NCBI RefSeq assembly: GCF_009677585.1
Contig: NZ_WKYV01000008.1
Location: forward strand, 124,001 to 188,000
Source of the DNA: Lactonifactor sp. BIOML-A5
GTDB lineage: Bacteria > Bacillota > Clostridia > Lachnospirales > Lachnospiraceae
DNA: 64,000 bases
Direction of reading: 5' to 3'
In this document: positions 1-9,255 of the stretch, piece after piece
How positions within the stretch are numbered: the stretch's first letter is position 1
How the letters are laid out: each line of letters starts with the position of its first letter
Position numbers and translations under genes: made by a program
The notes under the pieces: model-generated
What the model saw: only the letters and a program-made list of their open reading frames with translations
Told to the model about the DNA's origin: nothing
The model's database searches: none

Positions 1-898
1 GGATGGTCTCTGTCCTCCCGGCCCCTACAAGACCATTGATCCCCAGGACCTCCCCCTGGCGGACCTCAAAAGAAACATTTTTAACCTTTCCCCTGACACT
101 GATGTTTTCCACTTTGAAGTTTACCGGCCCTATCCGGACCTCCCGCTTAGGATAGTAGTCCTGAAGCTCTCTGCCTACCATTTTATTAGCCAGCTCCTGT
201 TTTGTAATGGAAGTAGTCTCCACCGTGTCAATGTAGGTACCGTCCCTCATAATTGTAATTCTGTCGCACAGCTCCATGACCTCTTCCAGCCGGTGGGAGA
301 TATAGATGATGGCTACTCCCTCCTCCCGCAGTTTCCGCAGCAGCCGGAACAGGTGCACGACCTCATTGTTGGAAAGTACAGAAGTAGGCTCGTCCAGTAT
401 CAGCACAGAAGCATTCCTGGACAGGGCTTTGCAGATTTCCACCACCTGCTGATAGGCCACTGTCAAGTCACCTACCTCATCCGTTGCTTTTATATCCGAA
501 AATCCTGTCTCGTTCACATATTCCTGAGCCTTTTTCCGAAGCTCCTTCCAATTGATAATCTTACTGTCTTTGTTCAGACTGTCGATGAAAATATTCTCTG
601 CCACTGTAAGATCGTTTACCAGCATCAGCTCCTGATAGATAATGGAGATCCCATGGGCCATACCATCCTTGGGACTTTTTATATTGGCAAGCTTGCCTCC
701 TATATATATTTCTCCCTCATCCTTTTCCAGGGAGCCAGCCAAAATCTTCATAATTGTGGATTTACCGGCCCCGTTTTCTCCCATGAGCGCGTGAATCTCA
801 CCCTTTCTCACCTTGAGAGATACGTTGTCCAGAGCCACAACTCCGCCGAACCGCTTGCAGATGCCGCGCATATCTACCCAGTTTTCTGAATTCCTCAT
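1..898 (-). CDS. Sugar-type ABC transporter ATP-binding protein (partial, C-terminus off the window)
   Basis: About 299 residues are visible; family members (RbsA/MglA type) are about 500, so the second ATPase half is missing beyond the left edge. Walker A GENGAGKST lies at about residues 40-48, the degenerate signature LTVAYQQ near 150, Walker B ILDEPTS near 170 and the switch His in ISHR near 200. The second half begins near residue 265. The ATG at 898 follows an AGGAGG site 6 bases away. It starts 10 bases after the SDR gene at 909-1706, so it is probably the last known gene of the catabolic operon and may import its substrate, a sugar or similar small polar compound. Substrate is not readable from the ATPase. 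Confidence 0.88.
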   Translation of the reverse strand, partial: MRNSENWVDMRGICKRFGGVVALDNVSLKVRKGEIHALMGENGAGKSTIMKILAGSLEKDEGEIYIGGKLANIKSPKDGMAHGISIIYQELMLVNDLTVAENIFIDSLNKDSKIINWKELRKKAQEYVNETGFSDIKATDEVGDLTVAYQQVVEICKALSRNASVLILDEPTSVLSNNEVVHLFRLLRKLREEGVAIIYISHRLEEVMELCDRITIMRDGTYIDTVETTSITKQELANKMVGRELQDYYPKREVRIGPVNFKVENISVRGKVKNVSFEVRQGEVLGINGLVGAGRTETI

Positions 899-908
899 AG
901 CGCACCTC

Positions 909-1706
909 CTATCTCGCCAGCATATATCCTCCGTCTATGGTAAGGACTGCTCCCGTAACCTGTTCTGCCGCCTCGCTGGCCAGATAGACAGCCGCAGCCC
1001 CGATTTCAATGGGTTTGCCAAAACGCCCGGTGGGAGTGCAGGACCGCCAGTAATCCGTCCAGCCCTTCGTCTCTCCCTCATCCTTCACTCCCGTTACCAG
1101 ATTGGTCTCTGTATATCCGGGAGCAATTGCATTTACCCGTATTCCATACTGCGCCCATTCATAGGCCAGGCACTTGGTCAGCCTGTCCCCGGCCGCTTTG
1201 GCCGCGTTGTAGGAACAGCTTTTCTGGGGGATATTCACAATCCTGGAAGAATTGGAGGTGATATTAATGATCCGCCCTCCGTTCTGTTCCTTCATCTTCA
1301 GCCCTGCATAATGGCACATGAGAAATGTTCCGTTTAAGTCTACGTCCAATACCCGGTACCACCCGCTCAGATCATCTGTGTCTTCCATGGGATCAAAGGG
1401 AGTGGCAATCCCGGCATTGTTTACCAGCACATCAATTCTTCCGTAGTCCTCAACCACTTTGGCAACCACTCTTTTAGCATCCTCCTGTTTTGTCACATCC
1501 CCTTCATAGGCCCGGTGGACACCGCCGAATTGCTCTAACTCTTCTATGGTCTCTGCTGCGCTTGCCAGGTTTCTGCACATAATCGCAACGCTGGCTCCGC
1601 TCTGCGCCATGGCCAGGGAGATTCCTTTTCCAATTCCCTTATTCCCCCCGGTTATCAGGACAACTTTCTCCTTCAGGGAAAATGCATGTTCCAAAGACTC
1701 TATCAT
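909..1706 (-). CDS. SDR family NAD(P)-dependent oxidoreductase
   Basis: A 265-residue classical short-chain dehydrogenase. The cofactor motif TGGNKGIG is at residues 19-26, NNAG at 96-99, and the catalytic Tyr/Lys pair in SYNAAK at Y166 and K170 with Ser near 151-154. The C-terminal IDGGYML is typical. The open frame extends upstream, but ATG at 1706 is chosen because AAAGGAG stands just before it and because the longer start would run into the zinc dehydrogenase ending at 1720. Similar in length to gluconate/2-deoxygluconate dehydrogenases, but the substrate cannot be fixed. It is in tandem with the ABC ATPase downstream and the zinc alcohol dehydrogenase upstream. Confidence 0.9.
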   Translation of the reverse strand: MIESLEHAFSLKEKVVLITGGNKGIGKGISLAMAQSGASVAIMCRNLASAAETIEELEQFGGVHRAYEGDVTKQEDAKRVVAKVVEDYGRIDVLVNNAGIATPFDPMEDTDDLSGWYRVLDVDLNGTFLMCHYAGLKMKEQNGGRIINITSNSSRIVNIPQKSCSYNAAKAAGDRLTKCLAYEWAQYGIRVNAIAPGYTETNLVTGVKDEGETKGWTDYWRSCTPTGRFGKPIEIGAAAVYLASEAAEQVTGAVLTIDGGYMLAR

Positions 1707-1719
1707 AAAAGCTCCTTTC

Positions 1720-2757
1720 TCACTTGGTACAGTCAAAAACCAGCTTTGCATATTTCCCTGATTTCTGATCCGCATAAGCCTGCTTACACTCATCCAATGC
1801 ATATATCTTTTCCACCACGGGCTTAAAATTCATCTGGGGAAGCATATTAACAGCCCTGGGGAAGGATTCCTGGGCCAGATACATTCCCTGGATTCTCAGT
1901 TCCTTCCGGTAGGTATACTCCAGGAGATTCATAGACATTTCATAGTCCCGCCGGTACATGGACATGAATACCAGATGTGCGCCCCTGGCGGCAAAATCCA
2001 GGGTTTTTCTGGCCGCGGGTCCGTTCCCGGAGGACTCAATCACTGCATCAAAGCCTTTTTTGCCCGTAATTTTTTGCACCTGCTCTTCAATATCCGGATC
2101 CAGAGGATTGAGCACGTAATCGGCGCCCATCTCCAACGCTCTCTTTCGCTTTCCCTCCATAGGCTCCAGCACGGTCACCCGCCCTGCACCGCTCCGTTTC
2201 AGAAGCTGGGTCATCATAAGGCCGATGCCGCCCCCGCCGGAGACAGCCACATGGGCCCCCAGCCGGAAGTCCGCCAGCTCCACTGCCCGCACCGCAATAT
2301 TAAAGGGTTCTGTCAGTGCTGCGTCCAAAAGACTTACCCCTTCCGGCAGCTTATATACCTGATCCTCATGCCATACAATGTACTCCGCCTGGGCGGCCCC
2401 CAGGCCTTCCGCATGTTCGCAGAACTGAGATTCCCCTCCAAGGCAGTAGTCACAGGAACCGCAGGTCCGGTAAAAATTGCCGGTTACTTTATCCCCCACC
2501 TTCAGCCCTTTGCGGTTTGCCTTTGGTCCCAGGGCCTCGATGGTTCCGGAAAGCTCGTGTCCGCAGGGCGAGGGAATGGGAAGCTCAAAATATCCCTCCA
2601 GCAGATGGGGATCGGAACCGCACACAGAGGCATACGCTACTTTGATCAGAACCTCGTCATCATTTACAATCTCCGGCTTCGGCACCTCCATACAGGCTAC
2701 CTCTCCCAGTTCTTTGGTACTCTCATTAAATGCCTTTACCAGCATAACTGCTTTCAT
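1720..2757 (-). CDS. Zinc-dependent alcohol dehydrogenase (MDR family, sorbitol/threonine dehydrogenase-like)
   Basis: 345 residues. The catalytic zinc ligands are visible as C46 and the GHE motif at H67/E68; the structural zinc lobe has C99, C102, C105 and C113. A GGGGIG nucleotide-binding turn is at about 173-178. The arrangement is that of polyol, threonine or butanediol dehydrogenases that oxidise secondary alcohols with NAD(P). Start at 2757 is supported by AAAGGAGG upstream. It sits between two SDR genes with gaps of 13 bases on each side, so the three dehydrogenases are almost certainly co-transcribed and may act on successive hydroxyl groups of one substrate. Confidence 0.9.
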   Translation of the reverse strand: MKAVMLVKAFNESTKELGEVACMEVPKPEIVNDDEVLIKVAYASVCGSDPHLLEGYFELPIPSPCGHELSGTIEALGPKANRKGLKVGDKVTGNFYRTCGSCDYCLGGESQFCEHAEGLGAAQAEYIVWHEDQVYKLPEGVSLLDAALTEPFNIAVRAVELADFRLGAHVAVSGGGGIGLMMTQLLKRSGAGRVTVLEPMEGKRKRALEMGADYVLNPLDPDIEEQVQKITGKKGFDAVIESSGNGPAARKTLDFAARGAHLVFMSMYRRDYEMSMNLLEYTYRKELRIQGMYLAQESFPRAVNMLPQMNFKPVVEKIYALDECKQAYADQKSGKYAKLVFDCTK

Positions 2758-2770
2758 CCCTGCCCCTCCT

Positions 2771-3601
2771 TTACCAGATGGTCACTCCGCCGTCTATGAG
2801 AAAATCACTTCCTGTTGCATAAGAGGACAGCTCGGAAGCCAGAAATACAACAATTCCCATAATCTCATTCAGGGACGCAAACCGGTTCATAGGAACCGCA
2901 TCCCTTACAAATTCCTCCAGAGGAGCCATATCCATATCATCGTGCAGACCGGAGAGAATCATCCCGGGGCTGATGCTGTTGCACCGGATGCCGTCCTCCA
3001 CATAGCTGACTGCCATAGACTTGGTGAACTGAATCACACCTGCCTTTGTGGCTGCATACACGGCCATATGCTGGCTCATATCCTTTCTGCTCCCTTTATT
3101 GATGATGTGCCCTGACATAGAAGCAGTATTGATGATAGAGCCTCCGTTTCCCAGCTCTTTCATCTTGTTCGCGGCGATCCGGTTAACCAGAAACATTCCC
3201 GTAAGGTTGATATCTACCACACGCTTCCATTCCTCCAGGGGAATACCGGAAGGACTGTCGCTGCGTCCCGCAACACCGGCATTGGAGAATACAACATCCA
3301 GCCTTCCAAACAGCTCTGCTGTCTCCTGGATCATTCTGGTCACATCTGCTTCGTTTGCAACATTTCCCATGCATTTCCCAGTCTTTACTCCATACCGTTT
3401 TTCGATCTCTCTGCAATTCTCATCCAGAATCTGTGCCTTCTGGGGAATATCCATCAATACAATATCCGCTCCTGCTTCCGCCAGTCCGGCCGCACAGGAT
3501 CTTCCGATCCCCCCGGCCCCTCCGGTCACAAGAGCTGCCTTTCCTTTCAGAGAGAGCATCTCATAGATACTCCTCAGTTCTGCAATCTGCAATGGTTTCA
3601 T
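2771..3601 (-). CDS. SDR family oxidoreductase
   Basis: 276 residues. Motifs: TGGAGGIG at 26-33, SNAG (variant of NNAG) at 106-109, catalytic Y182 and K186 in VYAATKAG, Ser near 161-163 and a terminal IDGGVTIW. AGGAAGGAG precedes the ATG at 3601. It is a different SDR subgroup from the one at 909-1706 and they are not recent duplicates, judging from the low similarity outside motifs. Located between the VOC gene and the zinc dehydrogenase in the same operon; probable role is NAD(P)-dependent oxidation or reduction of a hydroxyl or keto group of the cluster substrate. Confidence 0.9.
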   Translation of the reverse strand: MKPLQIAELRSIYEMLSLKGKAALVTGGAGGIGRSCAAGLAEAGADIVLMDIPQKAQILDENCREIEKRYGVKTGKCMGNVANEADVTRMIQETAELFGRLDVVFSNAGVAGRSDSPSGIPLEEWKRVVDINLTGMFLVNRIAANKMKELGNGGSIINTASMSGHIINKGSRKDMSQHMAVYAATKAGVIQFTKSMAVSYVEDGIRCNSISPGMILSGLHDDMDMAPLEEFVRDAVPMNRFASLNEIMGIVVFLASELSSYATGSDFLIDGGVTIW

Positions 3602-3661
3602 ACTCTTTCTCCTTCCTGTTTTATACTGCTTTCATATAAAATACATCCGAAGTTACACTCC

Positions 3662-4096
3662 TTAGTCCTGCAGTTCAATTAAATTCCCATCCGGATCCTT
3701 TAAAAATGCCCAGTGCTCCTCCGGGGTTGCTCTTCTGTCCGGAGGGAAGAAAAAGTAAACCCCGTCTGCCTTCATAGTTTCATATGCTTCAAATATATCG
3801 GGAACACGAAGACAGATATGGGTATAGCCCGGCTGGTTCCAAACTGTTCCTTTTCCTTCTTTTTGAGGATGAAATTGAAACAGCTCCAGTACAATCCCAT
3901 CCGGGGACTTTAAGAAGCAAAAATCTGAAAAAGCTCCATCTGACAGCTGGTACAGCGTATTGTGCAAACTGATAAATTCCTCTGAAAACACATCCTGATA
4001 CTCCAGCTGAAACCCAAAATATTTTGTATAAAACGCAGTAGTTCTTTCAATATCCCGCACCGTAATCCCCACATGCAGAAAATTAGATATGCTCAT
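3662..4096 (-). CDS. VOC family (glyoxalase/dioxygenase fold) protein
   Basis: 144 residues, one vicinal-oxygen-chelate domain. The beginning FLHVGITVRDIERTTAFY carries a candidate metal His at position 8, GYTHICLRV a second His, and the terminal DPDGNLIELQD the usual Glu. Such proteins include glyoxalases, epimerases and lyases; the reaction here is unknown. A GGGAGG site precedes the ATG at 4096. It is the first gene after a 187-base gap holding a candidate promoter, so it may head a second transcript covering the VOC, SDR, zinc dehydrogenase, SDR and ABC genes. Confidence 0.88.
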   Translation of the reverse strand: MSISNFLHVGITVRDIERTTAFYTKYFGFQLEYQDVFSEEFISLHNTLYQLSDGAFSDFCFLKSPDGIVLELFQFHPQKEGKGTVWNQPGYTHICLRVPDIFEAYETMKADGVYFFFPPDRRATPEEHWAFLKDPDGNLIELQD

Positions 4097-4203
4097 AGGC
4101 CTTTTCCTCCCTGCTTGCCTGTCCGTTCTTTTTTACGACATTTTTACTATATTTACATATAGTTATATAAAATTTTTATGCATTTTGCATATCTTTTAAG
4201 GTA

Positions 4204-4231
4204 ATTATAGTATTTTCATTCGTTTTTACAA
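4204..4231 (-). promoter_or_regulatory. Candidate sigma-A promoter for the VOC-SDR-ADH-SDR-ABC unit
   Basis: On the minus strand TTGTAA (4231-4226) and TATAAT (4209-4204) are separated by 16 bases in an AT-rich 187-base gap. The perfect palindrome AATTCGAATT at 4230-4239 abuts the -35 element and could be an operator. Read from sequence only. Confidence 0.5.
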
Positions 4232-4283
4232 TTCGAATTTCAAGAAAGATCTATTCCTTGCGGGAATGAATCCCGGAAATCCC

Positions 4284-5330
4284 TCAGAAATCGGTTTTTG
4301 TCCCGTCCTCATGTGCCGCAGTATAAGCCGTCCTGGTCATCTGCTTTGGTTTCTCGGGGGGACAATAGTCGGCTTTCTCCCACAAAGGAGCATTATACTC
4401 ATACAGGGCGTCCACCAGAGGACCGGTAATCCCAGGATCGATCATAGCCGGTTCCGCCACCCAGCTTCCTCCCGGAGCCATTAATCCGATGCGGTATAGG
4501 CACTCCTCGTACCGTTCACGGTATCCTGCGCCCTGTCTGTCCAGAATCCCCTGGTTATCGAATCCTCCCACAAAACAGATCTGCTTTCCATACTTCTGTT
4601 TCAGCTCGTACGGATGGTTGGATAACTGCAGAGGGTTCAGGGCGTCTATCCCCAGCTCTATAAAATCTTCAATAAGAGGGGCTATGTACCCGCAGGAATG
4701 GTGTTCGTACAGCATGCCCTGGCTGTGTACCGTGTCCACAATCCGTTTCAAATGGGGTTTTATCATGTTTCTCCAGGTTTCCAGGGACATAAACATTCTG
4801 TCGTTGGATCCGTAGTCATCGTGGAACTGTATCTTATCGGGTTTATAGTATTGAGCGATTAATTTTATTTCCTCTATCCGGTAGTCTGTGAGAGCTCCCA
4901 ATAGATCTTCGGACGCCTCTTCTTCCATCAGAAGGCCGCACAGAGCGTCCTCCACCCCTGTCATAGCGTGAAACTGCTCGAATAGACCGTTTATTATAAT
5001 CACACTGCTAAGCTTATTCTCCCTGTCCCACTGTGCGGTATCCTCCCTGGCGCCTCTCTCCCAGTCATAGCTTTTGGGATCCGGTATCTTCAGATGGGCT
5101 CTCCACGCCGTAATATCCTCCAGTCTTTTTGTTCCCCTGGTCACCATAGGCCCCTCCATCCCCTCTGCAAAGGTCCAGGATACGCCGAAGGCATCTACGG
5201 TAACGCCGTATCCCTTTGGTCCCTCCATCACGATTGTGGGAAGACAGGTATCCTGATCCGTGGTCTGGCTGGGTACCCACAAAGGCTCTTCATGCCGGTA
5301 GGCCATCAATATATTTTCTTTGGCATTCAT
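4284..5330 (-). CDS. Uroporphyrinogen decarboxylase (URO-D)/MtaA-family protein, copy 1
   Basis: 348 residues of the URO-D superfamily, which includes haem biosynthetic URO-D and methyltransferases such as MtaA. The zinc-binding His-x-Cys of the methyltransferase group is present as HHSCG at about 211-215, with a later Cys in ICFVGGFDN near 252, favouring a methyl-transfer or related role over haem synthesis. ATG at 5330 is used; a GTG one codon upstream shares the AAGGAG site. Paralogous to the protein at 8118-9104 (shared WDRENK, HDDY/FDDY, EDFIELGIDA). It lies between the VOC and UbiD genes. No corrinoid protein is encoded in the window, so the methyl donor or acceptor is uncertain. Confidence 0.85.
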   Translation of the reverse strand: MNAKENILMAYRHEEPLWVPSQTTDQDTCLPTIVMEGPKGYGVTVDAFGVSWTFAEGMEGPMVTRGTKRLEDITAWRAHLKIPDPKSYDWERGAREDTAQWDRENKLSSVIIINGLFEQFHAMTGVEDALCGLLMEEEASEDLLGALTDYRIEEIKLIAQYYKPDKIQFHDDYGSNDRMFMSLETWRNMIKPHLKRIVDTVHSQGMLYEHHSCGYIAPLIEDFIELGIDALNPLQLSNHPYELKQKYGKQICFVGGFDNQGILDRQGAGYRERYEECLYRIGLMAPGGSWVAEPAMIDPGITGPLVDALYEYNAPLWEKADYCPPEKPKQMTRTAYTAAHEDGTKTDF

Positions 5331-5417
5331 CACACGTTCACTCCTTTTTTTGCGAAAAAACGGCCCTGGATGGTTTCCTAAGGCCGCCTTCTCATATGTA
5401 ATTCTGTTGTCAGCTGT

Positions 5418-6887
5418 TTATAGCTCCGGACACCATTTCCTGTAATCCACCTCCAGGAACTTGGATCTCTCAAACCGTTTTTTCTGGGCATACGGCACCG
5501 TACAGTCAAAGATCATCTTGCAGGAAATGCCGTTGTCCCGCAACGCCAGATTGTACTCCATCTTCTGGGAAGGATCCAGGGGATGGCATCTGACTCCAGG
5601 GATGAAGATGGTGTCAATGTCCCCCTGGTATCTGGTATTCATGGCAAACAATACATCATTCATATCAAAGGGATCTACATCCTCATCTACAATAAAAATA
5701 TGCTTTAATTCTGAAAATGCGGAGAATGCAAGCAGGGCGGCCTGTCTCTGCCGGCCTTCGTCGCTCTGGCTCCTCTTCTTAAACTGGAGAACCGCCATAT
5801 ATTTACCCCCTCCGGCAGAACAGCAATACACATTCTGAAGACGGCCGGGCATAGCCCGCTCTACCATCTGTATGATGCTGGCCTCTGTTGGGATACCCGC
5901 CATATTTACATGCTCCTCGCTGGGCCCGATGCAGGTCTGCATAATAGGATTCTCCCTGTGAGTGACTGCTTTTACTTTGATAAGCGGAACCGCCTGATTG
6001 GCATTTCCCGTATATCCCGGGAATTCAGGCATGGCTTTCCCTGTGTTGGTATTGATATCCTCCCGGATATAGGAGTCCGGAATCAATTCCCCCTCAATAA
6101 CATATTCTGCATTGGCAATGCATTTTTCTTCTATGGTGAGACAGTTGGTCAGCCGCACCGCGGAATTTCTGATAGCCCCTGCTACGGAAAGCTCATTGAA
6201 TCCGATAGGCGTTGTGGGCGGCTCAAAACATGCGGCTATTTCAATGGCAGGATCCACCCCAATGCTGATGGATATAGGGAGGGGTCTGCCCAAAGCCTCC
6301 GCCTTTTCCCGGAAAGCCCCCAGATGTCTGGCGCCCGGAACAAAATACATGGAAATGGTGTCTTTGCTCTGCAGACAGAGCCTGTGGATGGTAATATCCG
6401 ATTCCCCTGTCTCAACATCCGATGCATAGCACATACCCATGGTGATATACGGGCCGGCATCCTCCGGCGTATTGGTAGGCGCCGGAAGGATCTTTCTGAT
6501 GTCGAACCCTTCCTCAGTGGCAAAGTGTTTTACCTCCTGGCAGTCCGCCTCAGCGTTTGAAATAACCACCGGCTGGATGGGATGTTCTACCGCTTCCTTT
6601 AAAAGAAAGCCGAGACGCTCCGGCTTTTCCCCGAGAAGAAGTCCCACTCTTTCTCTGGATGCCAGAAGGCCAATCAGCACCCTTGCATCCTCATGGCCTG
6701 TGATCTGATTGAACATCAGGGCCGGGCCTTGTTTCGTAGGCCTTTTGACGGTCCCCCCTGCCCCTACATACCGGTAGATCCCGGAGATCTCCGCATGGGG
6801 TTTTACCGGAACATCGGTTTCTATATATTGGCCCGGAACCTTTTTTAATAATTCGATGGCAGATCTAAGACTATTATACTTTGGCAT
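5418..6887 (-). CDS. UbiD family decarboxylase (prenylated-FMN dependent)
   Basis: 489 residues, the usual length of UbiD-family reversible (de)carboxylases acting on aromatic or alpha,beta-unsaturated acids. Visible hallmarks are the Glu-rich AEYVIEGE segment at about 260-267, a candidate active-site Arg in IHRLCL near 169, and the C-terminal DVDPFDMNDVLFAMNTR block. Start at 6887 gives the expected N-terminus. It is followed 87 bases later by URO-D copy 1 and preceded by the Fe-ADH with a 21-base gap. The cofactor-making partner UbiX is not in this window and must be elsewhere. The substrate is probably a carboxylated phenolic or unsaturated intermediate, by inference from the family. Confidence 0.9.
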   Translation of the reverse strand: MPKYNSLRSAIELLKKVPGQYIETDVPVKPHAEISGIYRYVGAGGTVKRPTKQGPALMFNQITGHEDARVLIGLLASRERVGLLLGEKPERLGFLLKEAVEHPIQPVVISNAEADCQEVKHFATEEGFDIRKILPAPTNTPEDAGPYITMGMCYASDVETGESDITIHRLCLQSKDTISMYFVPGARHLGAFREKAEALGRPLPISISIGVDPAIEIAACFEPPTTPIGFNELSVAGAIRNSAVRLTNCLTIEEKCIANAEYVIEGELIPDSYIREDINTNTGKAMPEFPGYTGNANQAVPLIKVKAVTHRENPIMQTCIGPSEEHVNMAGIPTEASIIQMVERAMPGRLQNVYCCSAGGGKYMAVLQFKKRSQSDEGRQRQAALLAFSAFSELKHIFIVDEDVDPFDMNDVLFAMNTRYQGDIDTIFIPGVRCHPLDPSQKMEYNLALRDNGISCKMIFDCTVPYAQKKRFERSKFLEVDYRKWCPEL

Positions 6888-6908
6888 ACCCTCACCCCCT
6901 TACTCTCA

Positions 6909-8090
6909 CTATTTTATTTCTTTTTCTTTGGGTGTTCCCCTGTACATGGTTTTCAGATATAATCTTCGCATATCCTCCGGCGTTGTAAGCCTCGGGCAGT
7001 GTTCCCAGATTTTTGTCTTCTGCGCGTCCGCAATCATCTCTTCCAGATGCTCCTCACCGATTCCCATCTCTGAAAGATTCTTAGGCAGGCCCAGCTTTTC
7101 ATTGAGCTTCACCAGATAGTCAATGAGCATTTCTGTCTCAAAGTTCTCTGTATAGGCGTGTTCCCTGCGGAGCAGATTATATACTTTCTTATATTTTCCC
7201 CTGTCGGCAAGCGCATTGAACTCCATGGTAGTGGGGAACAGCATGGCATTGGCCAGTCCGTGAGGCACATGGTAGAACCCCGTCAGAGGATGGGACAAAG
7301 CGTGGGCCTGGTTCGGCAGGCAGAGGGATAAGGTGATTCCCGCCAGCGTGCTTCCCATAATCATATCAGAGGCTGCGTCTATATCCGCCCGGTTCGCCAC
7401 AAACCTTGGCAGGGCAGGTCCGATCAATTCCATAGCCTTTTCCGCCACAGAGTCGGAAAACGGAGTCGCCAGATCGCTCATATAGCACTCTACCGCATGG
7501 ATCAAAGCATCCATTCCTGTGGAAGCCGCAACTCCTGCGGGGAGTGTAGTTATCAGTTCCGGATCCAGCAGAGCCACCTGAGGAAGCATCTTATCATTCA
7601 GGATTACCATCTTGTATTTATTCTCATCTGTGATAACCGTATTTCTTGTCACCTCACTGCCGGTACCTGCTGTGGTGGGGATGGCGATCACCGGAATCGG
7701 GTCATGTTCCACCGGAAGATAGTATCCCCAGAAGTCCTGAAGACGCTTTCCGCTGTACCCCACCAGAGCAGCGCTCTTTGCCGTATCCATGGAGCTTCCG
7801 CCTCCCACTGCCACCACGCAGTCCACTTTTTCTTCCACAATAATCTTAACTACTTTTTCCACTACCCAGCAGCCGGGGTCCGGCTCCACATCAGTAAAAG
7901 TCACACAGGGGTAACCTGCAGCCCCGATAATCTTCTCCACCCTTCCCGTAATGCCAGCCTTCACCAGACCCGGATCAGATACCAGAAGCACCCGGGTCCC
8001 ATGCAGTCTCTGAATATATTCCCCTAATTTTTCAACAATGCCGACACCAAATTCAATATCCTGTTTTACTGAAAAGCTGTGATTTTTCAT
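6909..8090 (-). CDS. Iron-containing alcohol dehydrogenase
   Basis: 393 residues of the group III (Fe-ADH) family. NAD binding is indicated by VAVGGGSSMDTAK; the metal site by MDALIHAVE and the His-rich HALSHPLTGFYHVPHG. TTAGTGSEVT is also conserved. AAAGGAGG precedes the ATG at 8090. Family members reduce aldehydes or oxidise alcohols with NAD(P). Placed between URO-D copy 2 and UbiD, with short gaps, so it likely handles an alcohol/aldehyde intermediate of the same pathway. Confidence 0.93.
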   Translation of the reverse strand: MKNHSFSVKQDIEFGVGIVEKLGEYIQRLHGTRVLLVSDPGLVKAGITGRVEKIIGAAGYPCVTFTDVEPDPGCWVVEKVVKIIVEEKVDCVVAVGGGSSMDTAKSAALVGYSGKRLQDFWGYYLPVEHDPIPVIAIPTTAGTGSEVTRNTVITDENKYKMVILNDKMLPQVALLDPELITTLPAGVAASTGMDALIHAVECYMSDLATPFSDSVAEKAMELIGPALPRFVANRADIDAASDMIMGSTLAGITLSLCLPNQAHALSHPLTGFYHVPHGLANAMLFPTTMEFNALADRGKYKKVYNLLRREHAYTENFETEMLIDYLVKLNEKLGLPKNLSEMGIGEEHLEEMIADAQKTKIWEHCPRLTTPEDMRRLYLKTMYRGTPKEKEIK

Positions 8091-8117
8091 TCCAAATTTC
8101 CTCCTTTTAGATGTTAT

Positions 8118-9104
8118 CTACCGAAGCTCCGGGGGTATCTCTGCTCCATACTCCCTCATTTTTTCTGTTACCAGGGGCTTTAACTCCTCAAAAAAGATTC
8201 GGGGATGCTTACAGAAGAAGGGTTTCCAGGCCACAAAGCTGCCGCCCGGGGCAACCTTTTGAAATACTCTCCGTATCTCCTCCCGGCTCTCCTCCGGGGT
8301 GACATCTTCCCTGTCCAGAATCTCCACATTGTTAAATCCCCCGCAGAAACATAAGTCCCTGCCGTATTTCGCCTTCAGTTCCTCCGGATGATTGGAGATC
8401 TGTACCGGGTGAACAGCGTCCACTCCAAGCTCAATAAAATCTTCTATCATGGGGCGCATGAACCCGCAGCAGTGGAGAATATAAAACATTCCCATTTCAT
8501 GGGCAGTATCCACCATTCTCTTAAGCTGAGGCTTTATGAGTTCCCGCCATGTGGAAAGAGACATCATCATAGATTCCTTTGCACTGTAGTCATCAAAAAC
8601 CATAATGGCATCCGGTTTATAATATTTTCCTATTTGCCGGATCAGCCTCAGTCTGTAATCGGTAAATTCCCGGAACCAGTCTTCCATTATCTCCGGATCC
8701 TCCAGCAGTGCACACAACACATCCTCAAATCCCATCATCAGATGCGCCCGCTCAAACATACCGTTGAACAGCTGGACAATGGAAAACTTATTTTCTCTGT
8801 CCCACCCTGCGGTATCCCTGGCTGCCAGAGCTTCCCAATCCCGGTCCTCCACGTTGGGAAAGACTATTTCCTTTTTCCATTCCTCCACGCAGGATACTGC
8901 CCGGGTTCCTACCTTTTGTACAGGCCCGTTGGCTTCCAGGTTGTACTCATACTCTACCCCGAATTCGTCCCTGCCCTCCGTGCGGCCTTCATACCGCTCC
9001 TGCACCGCCTGCTGCAATACGATGTCACAGTCTGTAATATTATTGGGAATCCACAGGGTTTCCTGATGTTTCATAGCCAATATCACATTTTCACGCCTTG
9101 TCAT
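8118..9104 (-). CDS. Uroporphyrinogen decarboxylase (URO-D)/MtaA-family protein, copy 2
   Basis: 328 residues from ATG 9104. The open frame continues to 9155, but the shorter start aligns with the paralog (MTRRENVILAMKHQ against MNAKENILMAYRHE), has GGGAGGG upstream and leaves room for the promoter at 9165-9192. The zinc-type HCCG motif and a downstream LCFCGGFNN Cys pair are present, as in MtaA/MtbA-type methyltransferases. The copies differ in the active-site surroundings (HCC against HSC), suggesting separate substrates or steps rather than redundancy. No corrinoid-binding partner is nearby. Confidence 0.85.
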   Translation of the reverse strand: MTRRENVILAMKHQETLWIPNNITDCDIVLQQAVQERYEGRTEGRDEFGVEYEYNLEANGPVQKVGTRAVSCVEEWKKEIVFPNVEDRDWEALAARDTAGWDRENKFSIVQLFNGMFERAHLMMGFEDVLCALLEDPEIMEDWFREFTDYRLRLIRQIGKYYKPDAIMVFDDYSAKESMMMSLSTWRELIKPQLKRMVDTAHEMGMFYILHCCGFMRPMIEDFIELGVDAVHPVQISNHPEELKAKYGRDLCFCGGFNNVEILDREDVTPEESREEIRRVFQKVAPGGSFVAWKPFFCKHPRIFFEELKPLVTEKMREYGAEIPPELR

Positions 9105-9164
9105 TGTTTCTGCAGCCCTCCCTTCTTGTATGTATTTACCAATTTTCATTACCATTAAGCCTAT

Positions 9165-9192
9165 AATATAGCAATTTTATACAATTTATCAA
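9165..9192 (-). promoter_or_regulatory. Candidate internal promoter upstream of URO-D copy 2
   Basis: On the minus strand TTGATA (9192-9187) and TATATT (9170-9165) are 16 bases apart in the 151-base gap between the aldehyde dehydrogenase and URO-D copy 2. The predicted transcript would begin near 9158, which excludes the upstream start at 9155 and supports the start at 9104. Confidence 0.4.
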
Positions 9193-9255
9193 TTCGGTTT
9201 TCTCAGCCAATCTATTCCCCCAAAGAATATATACCCCATTCCCGTGGAAAGTCTC

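Noticed and set aside
8388..9158. 256-residue plus-strand frame
   Set aside because: Antisense to URO-D copy 2; no motif.
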